From positions 682,001 through 746,000 of the forward strand of contig OZ244842.1 of NCBI GenBank assembly GCA_965220835.1: 64,000 nucleotides of DNA, written 5' to 3'. Positions 51,779-60,035 of the stretch are shown here, piece after piece; the first letter of the stretch is position 1, and each line of letters begins with the position of its first letter. The DNA is from Azophilus sp965220835. GTDB lineage: Bacteria; Pseudomonadota; Gammaproteobacteria; Pseudomonadales; Azotimanducaceae. The position numbers and the translations under genes are program-made. The notes beneath the pieces were generated by a model. The model saw only the letters and a program-made list of their open reading frames with translations. It was not told the origin of the DNA and searched no databases.

Positions 51779-52671
51779 GCACAGTAGGATTCGTCGGCCT
51801 CGGCAACATGGGCGGCCCCATGGCCGCCAACTTGGCCGCCGCCGGCCACGGGGTGAAGGTCTTTGACTTGGTGCGGGAGTTGATGGCCGGCGTGCAGGGT
51901 GGCACGGCGCAAGCGTCGGTGCTGGATGCGGCAACGGACGTCGATGTCTTCATCAGCATGCTGCCTGCCGGCAAGCATGTGGCTGGGCTCTACTTGGAGG
52001 AGGGCGTTCTGGCCCGCCTGCCCCAAGGGGCGCTCGCCATCGATTGCAGCACCATTGACCCGGAAACGGCCCAGCGGGTGGCGGCCGCTGCGGCTGACAA
52101 GGGCATTGCCATGCTTGACGCCCCAGTTTCGGGCGGCACGGCGGGCGCCCAAAACGGCACCCTGACCTTCATCGTTGGCGGCGAGGCCGAGGCCTTGGAG
52201 CAGGGCCGGCCCCTGTTCGAGGTGATGGGCGCCAACATCTTCCACGCCGGCGGCAACGGCGCCGGCCAGATCGCCAAGATCTGCAACAACATGCTGCTGG
52301 CCGTCCTGATGGCTGGCACCGCTGAAGCCCTTTCGCTCGGCGTGGACAACGGCTTGGATGCAAAGGTGCTGTCGGAAATCATGAAGCAGTCCTCCGGCGG
52401 CAACTGGGCGCTGAACGTCTACAACCCCTTTCCCGGGGTCATGGACGGCGTGCCCGCCAGCCGCGGCTACCAAGGCGGCTTCCTGGTCGACCTGATGACC
52501 AAGGACTTGGCGCTGGCCATGACCACCGCCGAGCAATCCCGCAGCTCAGTGCCGATGGGCGGCCTCGCCAAGAACCTCTACCGGGTTCTTGAGCAGACCC
52601 ACGGTGCCGGACGGCTGGACTTCTCCAGCATTCAATGGCTGTACAGGCCGGAGCTGGCAGGCGGGGAGTAG
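51775..52671 (+). CDS. mmsB: 3-hydroxyisobutyrate dehydrogenase
   Basis: A 298-residue NAD-dependent enzyme producing methylmalonate semialdehyde. The N-terminal nucleotide site is VGFVGLGNMGGPMAANLAAA; DAPVSGGTAGAQNGTLTF and the catalytic Lys in GAGQIAKICNNMLL follow; KDLALAMTTAEQ lies near the end. ATG 51775 lies in the ATGA overlap with the hydrolase gene. mmsA, the next enzyme (to propionyl-CoA), is not encoded in this window. Confidence 0.95.
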   Translation: MSTVGFVGLGNMGGPMAANLAAAGHGVKVFDLVRELMAGVQGGTAQASVLDAATDVDVFISMLPAGKHVAGLYLEEGVLARLPQGALAIDCSTIDPETAQRVAAAAADKGIAMLDAPVSGGTAGAQNGTLTFIVGGEAEALEQGRPLFEVMGANIFHAGGNGAGQIAKICNNMLLAVLMAGTAEALSLGVDNGLDAKVLSEIMKQSSGGNWALNVYNPFPGVMDGVPASRGYQGGFLVDLMTKDLALAMTTAEQSRSSVPMGGLAKNLYRVLEQTHGAGRLDFSSIQWLYRPELAGGE

Positions 52672-52761
52672 CCTGCGCTCTTAAGGGCAGTTGAGCAACA
52701 ACGCGCGGGAAGGCGATAGCGGGCCTGTCGCTAAAGTTTGGCAGCAAAGTGGAAAACGTTG

Positions 52762-54117
52762 ATGTTGCTCACCCTTTCAACCACTCATCGCCCAGCGACG
52801 GATTTGGGCTATCTGCTGCACAAGAATCCGGCGCGCGCACAGGCTTTCGACCTACCCTTCGGCAAGGCCCACGTCTTCTATTCGGAGGCGTCTGAAGAGC
52901 GCTGCACGGCGGCCCTGCTGCTCGACATTGATCCCATCGGTCTCGTGCGCGGCCGTGGTGCGGTGTTGACCGATTATGTCAATGATCGGCCCTACATCGC
53001 CTCTTCGTTCCTAAGCGTCGCCATCTCTAGGGTCTTCGGCAGCGCGCTCGGCGGCCGCAGTGCCGAACGGCCGGAATTGGCCCTGCAGGCACTGCCGCTT
53101 GAGGCGGGGGTAGCCGCACTGCGTTGCAATGGCGAGGAGCCGGTCCGGGCGCTGTTCGAACCCCTTGGATACGAGGTCAGCTTCGCTGCGCCCAACGCGG
53201 ACGCCGGAGCGGGGCGCTACCGCAACGTCAGGCTGGTTGCGAACAAGCGGCTGGCGGAGCTTCTTACCCATCTCTACGTGCTCATCCCCACTCTTGACGA
53301 CCGCAAGCACTACTGGGTCGGCGACGAGGAGGTGGAGAAGCTGCTGGCGCATGGCAAGGGCTGGTTGGAATCGCACCCGCTTCGGGAGACCATCGCCCGC
53401 CGTTACCTCAAGCACCGAGGCAGCTTGGTCAGCGAGGCGCTGGCACGGCTCTCCGAGGACACCGCGGAACAAGGCCCCGCCGCCACGCCGGAACCGATTC
53501 AGCGCACGCTGGGGACGCTGGCCGAGCAGCGCATCGCCGCGGTCACGCGCGCCCTTGCGGAAAGCGGTGCCCGCCGCGTGCTCGATCTTGGTTGCGGCGA
53601 GGGAAGGCTCCTGAAGGCGCTGATGGCGGAACCGCAGTTTTCCGAAATCGTAGGCGTCGATGTTTCCGTGAGCGCCCTGGCCCGAGCTGAGCGGCGGCTT
53701 AAGCTCGATCGCCTGCCGGTGCGCCAGCGTGGGCGCCTCAAGCTGCTGCAGGGCTCGCTCACCTATCGCGACCGACGGCTGGCGGGCTATGACGCCGCTG
53801 CGGTGGTGGAGGCGCTGGAGCACCTCGACCCGGGCCGCCTGCCCATGCTTGAGCAGGCGCTGTTCGCCAGCGCCAAACCGGAGGTCGTGGTGCTGACCAC
53901 GCCGAACCGCGAGTACAACGCGCTCTATCCCGGCATTCCCGACGGTGGACTTCGGCATGCGGATCATCGCTTTGAGTGGACGCGCGACGAGTTCCGCGCT
54001 TGGGCCAACGGCGTGGCTGCGGCGCACGGCTATGCGGTCTCCCACCAGCCCGTGGGCGAGGTCGATGCCGAACGGGGCGCGCCCACCCAAATGGCGGTCT
54101 TCCGGCGATGCGGATAG
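52762..54117 (+). CDS. hen1: 3'-terminal RNA ribose 2'-O-methyltransferase Hen1
   Basis: A 451-residue bacterial Hen1. The N-terminal domain that supports the Pnkp ligase has THRPATDLGYLLHKNPARAQ and FGKAHVFYSEASEERCTAAL. The C-terminal SAM methyltransferase has VLDLGCGEGRLLKAL, the metal-site EALEHLD, and VVLTTPNREYNALYP with HADHRFEWTRDEF. It 2'-O-methylates the broken RNA end before sealing, blocking re-cleavage at that site. ATG 52762 gives the usual MLLTLSTTHRP start. It overlaps pnkp by 10 bp; the two are a known RNA-repair cassette. Confidence 0.96.
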   Translation: MLLTLSTTHRPATDLGYLLHKNPARAQAFDLPFGKAHVFYSEASEERCTAALLLDIDPIGLVRGRGAVLTDYVNDRPYIASSFLSVAISRVFGSALGGRSAERPELALQALPLEAGVAALRCNGEEPVRALFEPLGYEVSFAAPNADAGAGRYRNVRLVANKRLAELLTHLYVLIPTLDDRKHYWVGDEEVEKLLAHGKGWLESHPLRETIARRYLKHRGSLVSEALARLSEDTAEQGPAATPEPIQRTLGTLAEQRIAAVTRALAESGARRVLDLGCGEGRLLKALMAEPQFSEIVGVDVSVSALARAERRLKLDRLPVRQRGRLKLLQGSLTYRDRRLAGYDAAAVVEALEHLDPGRLPMLEQALFASAKPEVVVLTTPNREYNALYPGIPDGGLRHADHRFEWTRDEFRAWANGVAAAHGYAVSHQPVGEVDAERGAPTQMAVFRRCG

Positions 54118-56651
54118 AGATTCCCGAGTACTGCCTGGTGCTGCTGGTCGGCGCGTCCGGCGCGGGCAAGACTTGGTTTGCGCAGCGGCACTTTGCAGCG
54201 ACTGAGGTGGTCTCGTCCGACGCCTGCCGGGGCTTGGTGAGCGACGACCCCACCAACCAAGCGGCCACCCAGGATGCCTTTGATCTGTTGGAGTTCATCG
54301 TTCAGAAACGCTTGGCGCGCCGCTTGTTGACCGTGGTGGACGCCACCAACGCCCGCCGCGAAGACCGCGCCAACTTCGTTCGCTTGGCCCGCGAACACCA
54401 TGCCTTGGCTGTCGCCATCGTGCTCGATCTGCCGGAGCGGCTCTGCCAGGAGCGCAACGCCGCGCGTTCCGAGCGCGACTTTGGCCCGCATGTGGTTCGC
54501 AACCAAGCCCGCTTGGTGCGGCGGTCAGTCAAACATCTCGGCCGGGAGGGCTTCCGCTACCGTTTCCGGCTGCAATCGGCGCAGGAGACTGATGCCGTCG
54601 AGGTCGTGCGCCGGCGGCTCTGGACCGATCGGCGCGACGATGCCGGCCCGTTCGACATCGTGGGCGACGTGCACGGCTGCTTTGACGAACTGCGGGCGCT
54701 CCTCGGCCAGCTCGGCTACGTCGTGCAAGGCGGCGCGGAACGCTTCGCCCTGTCGCATCCCGAGGGACGCCGCCTCATATTCCTGGGCGACCTGATTGAC
54801 CGTGGTCCAGGGGCGGTGGATTGCCTGCGTCTCGTCATGGATGCGGTGGAGGACGGGATGGCGCTTTGCGTGCCCGGCAATCACGAAACCAAGCTGTTGC
54901 GCAAGTTGCGCGGACGCAAGGTGCAGGTGAGCCACGGCCTTGAGCAGACGCTGGAGCAAATGGGCGACCAACCCGCGGCGTTTCACGATCGAGTCGCTTC
55001 GTTCATCGACGGCTTGGTGAGCCACTACGTGTTGGATGGCGGCCGGCTCGCCGTGGCCCACGCGGGCATGAAGGAAGACTTGCTGAACCGATCCTCCCGC
55101 GTGGTGCGGGACTTCGCGCTCTTCGGCGACACCACCGGCGAGACCGACGAGTTCGGGCTGCCCATTCGCTACGACTGGGCGGCGGAGTACCGGGGCGAGA
55201 CCGCCATTGTGTACGGCCACACCCCGGTCACCACCCCGGAGTGGATCAACCGCACGATTTGCATTGATACGGGGTGCGTGTTCGGTGGCCGCCTCACGAC
55301 CCTGCGCTATCCCGAACGGGAGCTGGTTTCGGTGCCGGCGGCGAAGACCTACTATCAACCCGTCCGCCCGCCGCAAGCGCCCGCATCCGCCAGCCGGGAC
55401 CGTTTCCTGCTGGACGTCGAAGACGTGCAGGGCAAGCGCATCGTCAACACGCGCCACGTTCCCAAGATCACCGTGCGTGCGGAAAACGCGGCGGCGGCGT
55501 TCGAGGTGATGAACCGCTACGCCGTCGATCCGCGTTGGCTGATCTACCTGCCGCCCACCATGTCGCCCTGCGCCACCAGCCGCGAGGAAGGCCTGCTCGA
55601 ACATCCCGCCGAAGCCTTCCACTACTACCGCGCCAACGGCGTGGGGAAGGTGGTCTGCCAAGAGAAGCACATGGGTTCCCGGGCGGTTGCCGTGGTGTGC
55701 CGGGACCCGGACGTGGCCCAACGCCGCTTTGGCATCGAGAGCCCGGATGCCGGCATCGTTCACACGCGCACGGGGCGGGCTTTCTTCGGCCCTGAGGACG
55801 ATGCGGGCTTTGCTGGAGAACTGCTGGACCGGTTGCGGGCTGCTGCCGATGGTTGCGACCTGTGGGGGCGGCTCAACACGGACTGGTTCTGCCTGGATGC
55901 GGAACTCATGCCCTGGTCCGCGAAGGCTGGCCAACTGCTGAACCAACACTACCGTCCGGTGGCGGAGGCAGCGCGGCTCAGTCTGGCTGAGGCAACCTCC
56001 GCGTTGGTGGCGGCCAGTGAACGGGGCTTGGATTGCGCGGAATTGACCGCTGACTATAGGGCGCGCTCCCGCATGGCGGACAACTACGCCACAGCGCTTG
56101 AGCGATACGTCTGGCCGGTTGATGCCGTCACCGACCTGCGGTTGGCGCCCTTCCACCTGCTCGCCAGCGAAGGCGCCGTGCATGGGGATAAGGACCAAGG
56201 CTGGCACATGGCGATGCTCGCCGACCTCTGCGGCGGCGACGGGGTGCTCAGTCCCACCGCGCACCGAGTGGTCGAACTCGACGATGCGGCGAGTTGCTCC
56301 GACGCCATCGCCTGGTGGGCGGCGCTTACCGAGGATGGTGGCGAAGGCATCGTCGTGAAGCCTTGGGATTTCACCGCCCGCAAGGGCAACGCCATCCTGC
56401 AGCCGGGTGTTAAGTGCCGCGGCCGCGAGTACCTGCGCATCATCTACGGCCCCGAGTACACGGCGGATGGAAACCTCAAGCGGCTGCGGGAGCGAGACCT
56501 CGGGGCCAAGCGTTCGCTGGCGCGGCGGGAGTTTGCCCTGGGCTTGGAAGCGCTCACCCGATTCGTCGAGGGCGAACCTCTGCACCGGGTTCACGAGTGC
56601 GTGTTCGCCGTCTTGGCAATGGAGTCGGAACCCGTGGACCCACGCTTGTAG
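54108..56651 (+). CDS. pnkp: Polynucleotide kinase-phosphatase-ligase Pnkp
   Basis: An 847-residue three-domain RNA-repair enzyme. Kinase (about 1-170): P-loop GASGAGKTWFAQRHF, Lys 21. Phosphatase (about 180-440): metallophosphoesterase motifs DIVGDVHGCFDEL, FLGDLIDRGPGAVD, VPGNHETKLL and YGHTPVTTPEW. Ligase (about 480-847): nucleotidyl-Lys in CQEKHMGSRAVAVVC (about 520), with WFCLDAELMPWSAK and EGIVVKPWDFTARKG. It heals both ends of a cut RNA and, with Hen1, seals it. The ATG at 54108 lies inside the end of hen1. The pair is sporadic among gammaproteobacteria. Confidence 0.96.
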   Translation: MRIEIPEYCLVLLVGASGAGKTWFAQRHFAATEVVSSDACRGLVSDDPTNQAATQDAFDLLEFIVQKRLARRLLTVVDATNARREDRANFVRLAREHHALAVAIVLDLPERLCQERNAARSERDFGPHVVRNQARLVRRSVKHLGREGFRYRFRLQSAQETDAVEVVRRRLWTDRRDDAGPFDIVGDVHGCFDELRALLGQLGYVVQGGAERFALSHPEGRRLIFLGDLIDRGPGAVDCLRLVMDAVEDGMALCVPGNHETKLLRKLRGRKVQVSHGLEQTLEQMGDQPAAFHDRVASFIDGLVSHYVLDGGRLAVAHAGMKEDLLNRSSRVVRDFALFGDTTGETDEFGLPIRYDWAAEYRGETAIVYGHTPVTTPEWINRTICIDTGCVFGGRLTTLRYPERELVSVPAAKTYYQPVRPPQAPASASRDRFLLDVEDVQGKRIVNTRHVPKITVRAENAAAAFEVMNRYAVDPRWLIYLPPTMSPCATSREEGLLEHPAEAFHYYRANGVGKVVCQEKHMGSRAVAVVCRDPDVAQRRFGIESPDAGIVHTRTGRAFFGPEDDAGFAGELLDRLRAAADGCDLWGRLNTDWFCLDAELMPWSAKAGQLLNQHYRPVAEAARLSLAEATSALVAASERGLDCAELTADYRARSRMADNYATALERYVWPVDAVTDLRLAPFHLLASEGAVHGDKDQGWHMAMLADLCGGDGVLSPTAHRVVELDDAASCSDAIAWWAALTEDGGEGIVVKPWDFTARKGNAILQPGVKCRGREYLRIIYGPEYTADGNLKRLRERDLGAKRSLARREFALGLEALTRFVEGEPLHRVHECVFAVLAMESEPVDPRL

Positions 56652-56710
56652 GGCAATTCTCCCCTGAACGGTGCCTGCCCAATGGTGCGCAATTGAACTA
56701 GACTGACGCC

Positions 56711-57391
56711 ATGGACGGCATACACGACTTGGGCGGCAAGCACGGCTTTGGGGAGATCGTTCGTGAAGCCAACGAGCCCGCGTTCCACGAGCGTTGGGAG
56801 GCGGCGGTGTTTGCCATGTCGGGCGCATTGGGTGGCGCCGGGGTGATGCGCAATGTCGATCAGTTCCGGCATGCCGTGGAGCGCATCGATCCCGTCGCCT
56901 ATCTCGAACACGGCTACTACGGGCGTTGGCTGGGCGGCATGGAGAATCTGCTGGTGGAGGCGGGTTTGGTGAGCCAGCAGGAGATTGATGATCGGGTTCG
57001 GCGCTCCGGTGGCGCACTGGGACGCGTGGCTGCGCAGCCCGCGGCTGTCCCGGATCGAATCGACTACGCCCCTGACGGTTTGCACGCCCAACGGTCTTTG
57101 GCGGCTGCGCCGAAATTCGCGGCTGGCGACGCCGTGGTCACGCAGGATGTGCCTTCTGCTGGCCACACCCGTCTGCCGGCCTACGCCCGGGGCAAGCCCG
57201 GAGAAGTGATCGCGTGGCACGGCGGCTGGGTCTATCCGGATGCCAACGCCCACGGCCAAGGCGAACGGCCCGTGCACCTCTACACCATCCGCTTCCCCGG
57301 CCAAGTGCTTTGGGGCGCTGGCGCAGAGCCGGACACGGCGGTTTGCTTGGATCTCTTTGAGCCCTACTTGAAGAAGGTGACCCAACCATGA
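56711..57391 (+). CDS. nthB: Nitrile hydratase beta subunit
   Basis: A 226-residue subunit beginning MDGIHDLGGKHGFGEIV, the hallmark of the family. The helical N-terminal part (about 1-100: DPVAYLEHGYYGRWLGGMEN) and the SH3-like C-terminal barrel (KFAAGDAVVTQDVPSAGHTR through VHLYTIRFPGQVLWG) are both present at normal length. With the alpha subunit it hydrates nitriles to amides. The beta-alpha-activator order is that of cobalt-type enzymes. It overlaps nthA by four bases (ATGA). There is no amidase gene nearby. Confidence 0.94.
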   Translation: MDGIHDLGGKHGFGEIVREANEPAFHERWEAAVFAMSGALGGAGVMRNVDQFRHAVERIDPVAYLEHGYYGRWLGGMENLLVEAGLVSQQEIDDRVRRSGGALGRVAAQPAAVPDRIDYAPDGLHAQRSLAAAPKFAAGDAVVTQDVPSAGHTRLPAYARGKPGEVIAWHGGWVYPDANAHGQGERPVHLYTIRFPGQVLWGAGAEPDTAVCLDLFEPYLKKVTQP

Positions 57392-57957
57392 GTGCAGCGA
57401 CCCCCCAAGCCCTGCGAGCTGAAGCCTTGGAGTCCATTCTCATAGAGCAAGGCTTGCTCAAGGCGGAGGCGGTGGATGACGTGATCGCCTTGTTCAACGA
57501 GCGCGTTGGGCCCATGAATGGCGCCCAGGTCGTGGTCAAGGCGTGGCGCGACCCGGACTTCAAGGCTCGGTTGCTGGCAAACGGCACGCAGGCGATCAAG
57601 GCCTTCAACTTCACGGGCGGTCAAGTGGACAAGCTGGTGGTGGTGGAGAACACGCCGGACGTCCACAACGTTGTGGCGTGCACCCTGTGCTCCTGCTACC
57701 CGTGGGCGCTGTTGGGCCTGCCGCCGCGCTGGTACAAGGACCCGGCCTACCGCTCCCGGGTGGTGCGCGAGCCGCGGGCCGTGTTGGCGGAGTTTGGCGT
57801 CGAGTTGCCCGAGCGCACCAAGGTTCAAGTCTGGGATTCCAGCGCGGAGGTGCGTTACTTGGTCTTGCCCCAGGCGCCGGAAAACGTTGCCGAAATGAGT
57901 GAGCAGGCATTGCTTGATCGCGTCAGCCGAGACGCCATGATCGGCGTGGCCCTGTAG
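57388..57957 (+). CDS. nthA: Nitrile hydratase alpha subunit, cobalt type
   Basis: A 189-residue catalytic subunit. The metal claw is VACTLCSCYPWALLG, with Cys 98, 101 and 103; two of these are oxidised to sulfinic/sulfenic acid in mature enzymes. Thr in C-T-L-C-S-C marks the cobalt class (iron enzymes have Ser). Other blocks: NGAQVVVKAWRDPDFKARLL and PPRWYKDPAYRSRVVREPR. It starts in the ATGA overlap with nthB. The substrate is unknown; small aliphatic or aromatic nitriles are typical. Confidence 0.96.
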   Translation: MSAATPQALRAEALESILIEQGLLKAEAVDDVIALFNERVGPMNGAQVVVKAWRDPDFKARLLANGTQAIKAFNFTGGQVDKLVVVENTPDVHNVVACTLCSCYPWALLGLPPRWYKDPAYRSRVVREPRAVLAEFGVELPERTKVQVWDSSAEVRYLVLPQAPENVAEMSEQALLDRVSRDAMIGVAL

Positions 57958-57989
57958 CGCGCTGGTGATCCTAAGCGCGAGGCTGGCGT

Positions 57990-58334
57990 GTGGACACGGT
58001 GGAGAAGTTCGCTTTGGAGGGCCCTTTGGCACCACCGATGGCCAACGGCGAGCTGGCCTTTGCCGAGCCTTGGCAGGGCCGCGTCTTCGGCATGGCCTGG
58101 GCGCTCTGTGAAAGCGGCTGCTTCGAGTGGCCGGAGTTTCAGGCGAGCCTGATCGCAGCCATCGCACGCCACGACCGGCTGCAAAGCGCGGGCCAAGACG
58201 AGGATTACGCCTACTACGACCGCTTCCAGGAAGCCTTGGAAGCGTTGCTGATCGCCAAGGGCCTAGCCACCCGTGCGGTGCTGGAATCCCGCCAGAAATC
58301 GCTCTCCGACCGGCCCCACGGCCACGATCACTAG
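57990..58334 (+). CDS. Nitrile hydratase activator/accessory protein
   Basis: A 114-residue protein related to the N-terminal part of the beta subunit, as are known cobalt nitrile hydratase self-subunit-swapping activators (NhlE/P14K type): GELAFAEPWQGRVFGMAWAL and FQEALEALLIAKGLAT. It ends in HGHDH, which could bind cobalt for delivery. It starts at GTG 57990, 32 bp after nthA. By family it carries a cobalt-loaded alpha subunit into the enzyme. Confidence 0.88.
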   Translation: MDTVEKFALEGPLAPPMANGELAFAEPWQGRVFGMAWALCESGCFEWPEFQASLIAAIARHDRLQSAGQDEDYAYYDRFQEALEALLIAKGLATRAVLESRQKSLSDRPHGHDH

Positions 58335-58505
58335 GCCGCTGGCCGGCTAAAGGAAAGCTCCCGGCCCTTTGATGCTCAGTAAACGTCGATCACGCCGCCG
58401 ATAGCGTTGTTTCGTGACTCTGGATACGCCCCGAATCCAGGTTAAGCCGCCGGTGCCGGCGCGTATGACATAATTCGCAATCGTCTTGCCCACTGGAGGA
58501 GTCCA

Positions 58506-58577
58506 ATGAACTCAGCCGAAGCCGTGGCCAGCGAGCCGCTGCCCAGACCGACGCCGGGCGCAAGGGTGGGCTCATGA
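58506..58577 (+). CDS. 23-residue small ORF coupled to the CmcJ/NvfI-like gene
   Basis: Too short for usual ORF lists. ATG 58506 stands 5 bases after GGAGGAG, the best ribosome-binding site in this part of the window. The peptide begins MNSAEAVASEPLPRPT and is Ala/Pro/Ser/Gly-rich with two arginines near the end. Its TGA (58575-58577) overlaps the ATG of the oxygenase gene (58574), so the two are translationally coupled. It may be a leader that sets oxygenase expression or a functional peptide; neither is shown. Confidence 0.55.
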   Translation: MNSAEAVASEPLPRPTPGARVGS

Positions 58578-59839
58578 GTCAGCCTAGTCTTGCGATCCAG
58601 AAAAGCAGTGCGGTTGCGCCGGTCTATGTGCCCCCGTTGCAACTCACCGACGGCCAGCCGCCGCCCATCGCCGCCAACGGTGGCCTGTCCTATGCGTCAT
58701 TTGATCGAGATGGGGATGCCGGGACCACCGCAGCCACAGAGGCGGCTCTGGACCAAATTGCCCAAGGCGAAGGGCAAGCCGTTATCGACATGATCGAGAA
58801 CGCGCCCCCAGGGCCCATCGAAACGCAGTGGGGCCTAGGATTCCGCCGCTACGCGGAGTGCATGGAGTACATCCGGGCAAACAGCATCGAAGCCCCGGAG
58901 GGCGGCGTGGTGCTGCCATTGCGCTACACGGTGTACGAACAGCCGTCCTACTCGGTGGTCTCCTCCAATGCCCTATGGCGGGACCCGGCCCGCGAGGCCG
59001 AGGCGCAGGCGTTGCGCAAGGACGAGCACGACAACAACCGGCGCTGCCTGTACTTTCCGCAGGTGCTGCGCGATGCGCGGCGCATCGGCGAGTACCACCC
59101 GGGCCTGTCGCCTTACAGCCCCGAGTGCATGGACCGGCTGGGCGTCGCCTTGGCGCACTGCGAATCCAAGTGCCGGAACTTCTACGATGCCGCCGAGGTG
59201 GAGCGCGTGTTCTACCCGGAGATGGAACAGCTGCTACTGGCCTTTTTCCCCGGTGCCACGGATGCCCTCGTTTACAACCACGACGTGTTCGACAAGGACT
59301 ACCAAGGCGACCGCACGGAAGACCAAGCCAACAAGAACCCGGGCGTGAACGCCTTCTACGCCAACTTGGTGCACAACGACCTGAATGACAACAGCGGCCG
59401 CGTGCGCTGCCGCGAGCTGCTGACCCGGAACCTGCGCAACTTCGGGCGTGAGCAGCACTGCTCGGAGCGGGAGGCCGACGCCAAGATGTCGCGTCGCTTC
59501 ATGTCCATCAATCTTGCCAAGCCGATGGAAACCGTGCGCCAGAACCCTTTCGTGCTGTGCGCTTGGCCGTCCTTCGCCGACCAGCCCTACATCACCAACT
59601 ACCGCATCTACGACGACCGCGTGGGGGAGACCACCCGTTTCACCTACCGTCCGGAGCACGAGTGGTACTGGTTGCCGCAGCAGACCCCCACCGAGGTTTC
59701 GATGCTCAAGTGCTACGACTCCGTCACGGATGGGTCCGTCTCGCGCTGGTCCTTCCACAGCGCCTGCATCGACCCCACCGCTCCTGCGAATGCGCCCTGC
59801 AGAAAAAACGTCGTGGTACGGTCGTTCGTGTTCTTCTAG
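58574..59839 (+). CDS. CmcJ/NvfI-like non-heme iron oxygenase
   Basis: A 421-residue protein with the pattern of the CmcJ/NvfI (GA4-desaturase-like) Fe(II)/2-oxoglutarate enzymes: NAFYANLVHNDLND (a His-x-Asp pair), NLAKPMETVRQNPFVLCAWP, and the closing LKCYDSVTDGSVSRWSFHSA with a His and a downstream Asp-Pro. Relatives modify secondary metabolites in fungi and some bacteria. About the first 45 residues are low-complexity. It lies 239 bp after the nitrile hydratase activator gene. A link to nitrile or aldoxime metabolism is possible but unproven. Start chosen by coupling with the small ORF. Confidence 0.72.
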   Translation: MSQPSLAIQKSSAVAPVYVPPLQLTDGQPPPIAANGGLSYASFDRDGDAGTTAATEAALDQIAQGEGQAVIDMIENAPPGPIETQWGLGFRRYAECMEYIRANSIEAPEGGVVLPLRYTVYEQPSYSVVSSNALWRDPAREAEAQALRKDEHDNNRRCLYFPQVLRDARRIGEYHPGLSPYSPECMDRLGVALAHCESKCRNFYDAAEVERVFYPEMEQLLLAFFPGATDALVYNHDVFDKDYQGDRTEDQANKNPGVNAFYANLVHNDLNDNSGRVRCRELLTRNLRNFGREQHCSEREADAKMSRRFMSINLAKPMETVRQNPFVLCAWPSFADQPYITNYRIYDDRVGETTRFTYRPEHEWYWLPQQTPTEVSMLKCYDSVTDGSVSRWSFHSACIDPTAPANAPCRKNVVVRSFVFF

Positions 59840-59892
59840 GGCGCCCAAGCGCTCTAGCTGATTTTGCGATTAGGCATTCATTTGTCGATGCC

Positions 59893-59940
59893 TTCGACAT
59901 GTCGAAAAGACGAGTCGATTAATCTCGAATATGTCGACAT
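59893..59940. promoter_or_regulatory. Pair of TCGACA palindromes in the oxygenase-ygfZ gap
   Basis: TTCGACATGTCGAA (59893-59906) and ATGTCGACAT (59931-59940) are exact palindromes sharing the same core, 24 bp apart. They lie in an AT-richer stretch between two convergent genes. They could be a paired protein-binding site; no regulator is adjacent. Nothing else is seen in 59840-60035. Confidence 0.3.
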
Positions 59941-60035
59941 GTGTGGCTGTGGACGAGTTGGCTGCGACGTGCCCACTTCAATGCTGTTTGCTCAACCAAA
60001 AGCACTAACAAACGCGATATGGGCCGAAGCCGAGG

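Noticed and set aside
54525..57017. An 830-codon minus-strand frame opposite pnkp.
   Set aside because: It is antisense to clearly conserved motifs of Pnkp and has no recognisable domain or start site of its own.
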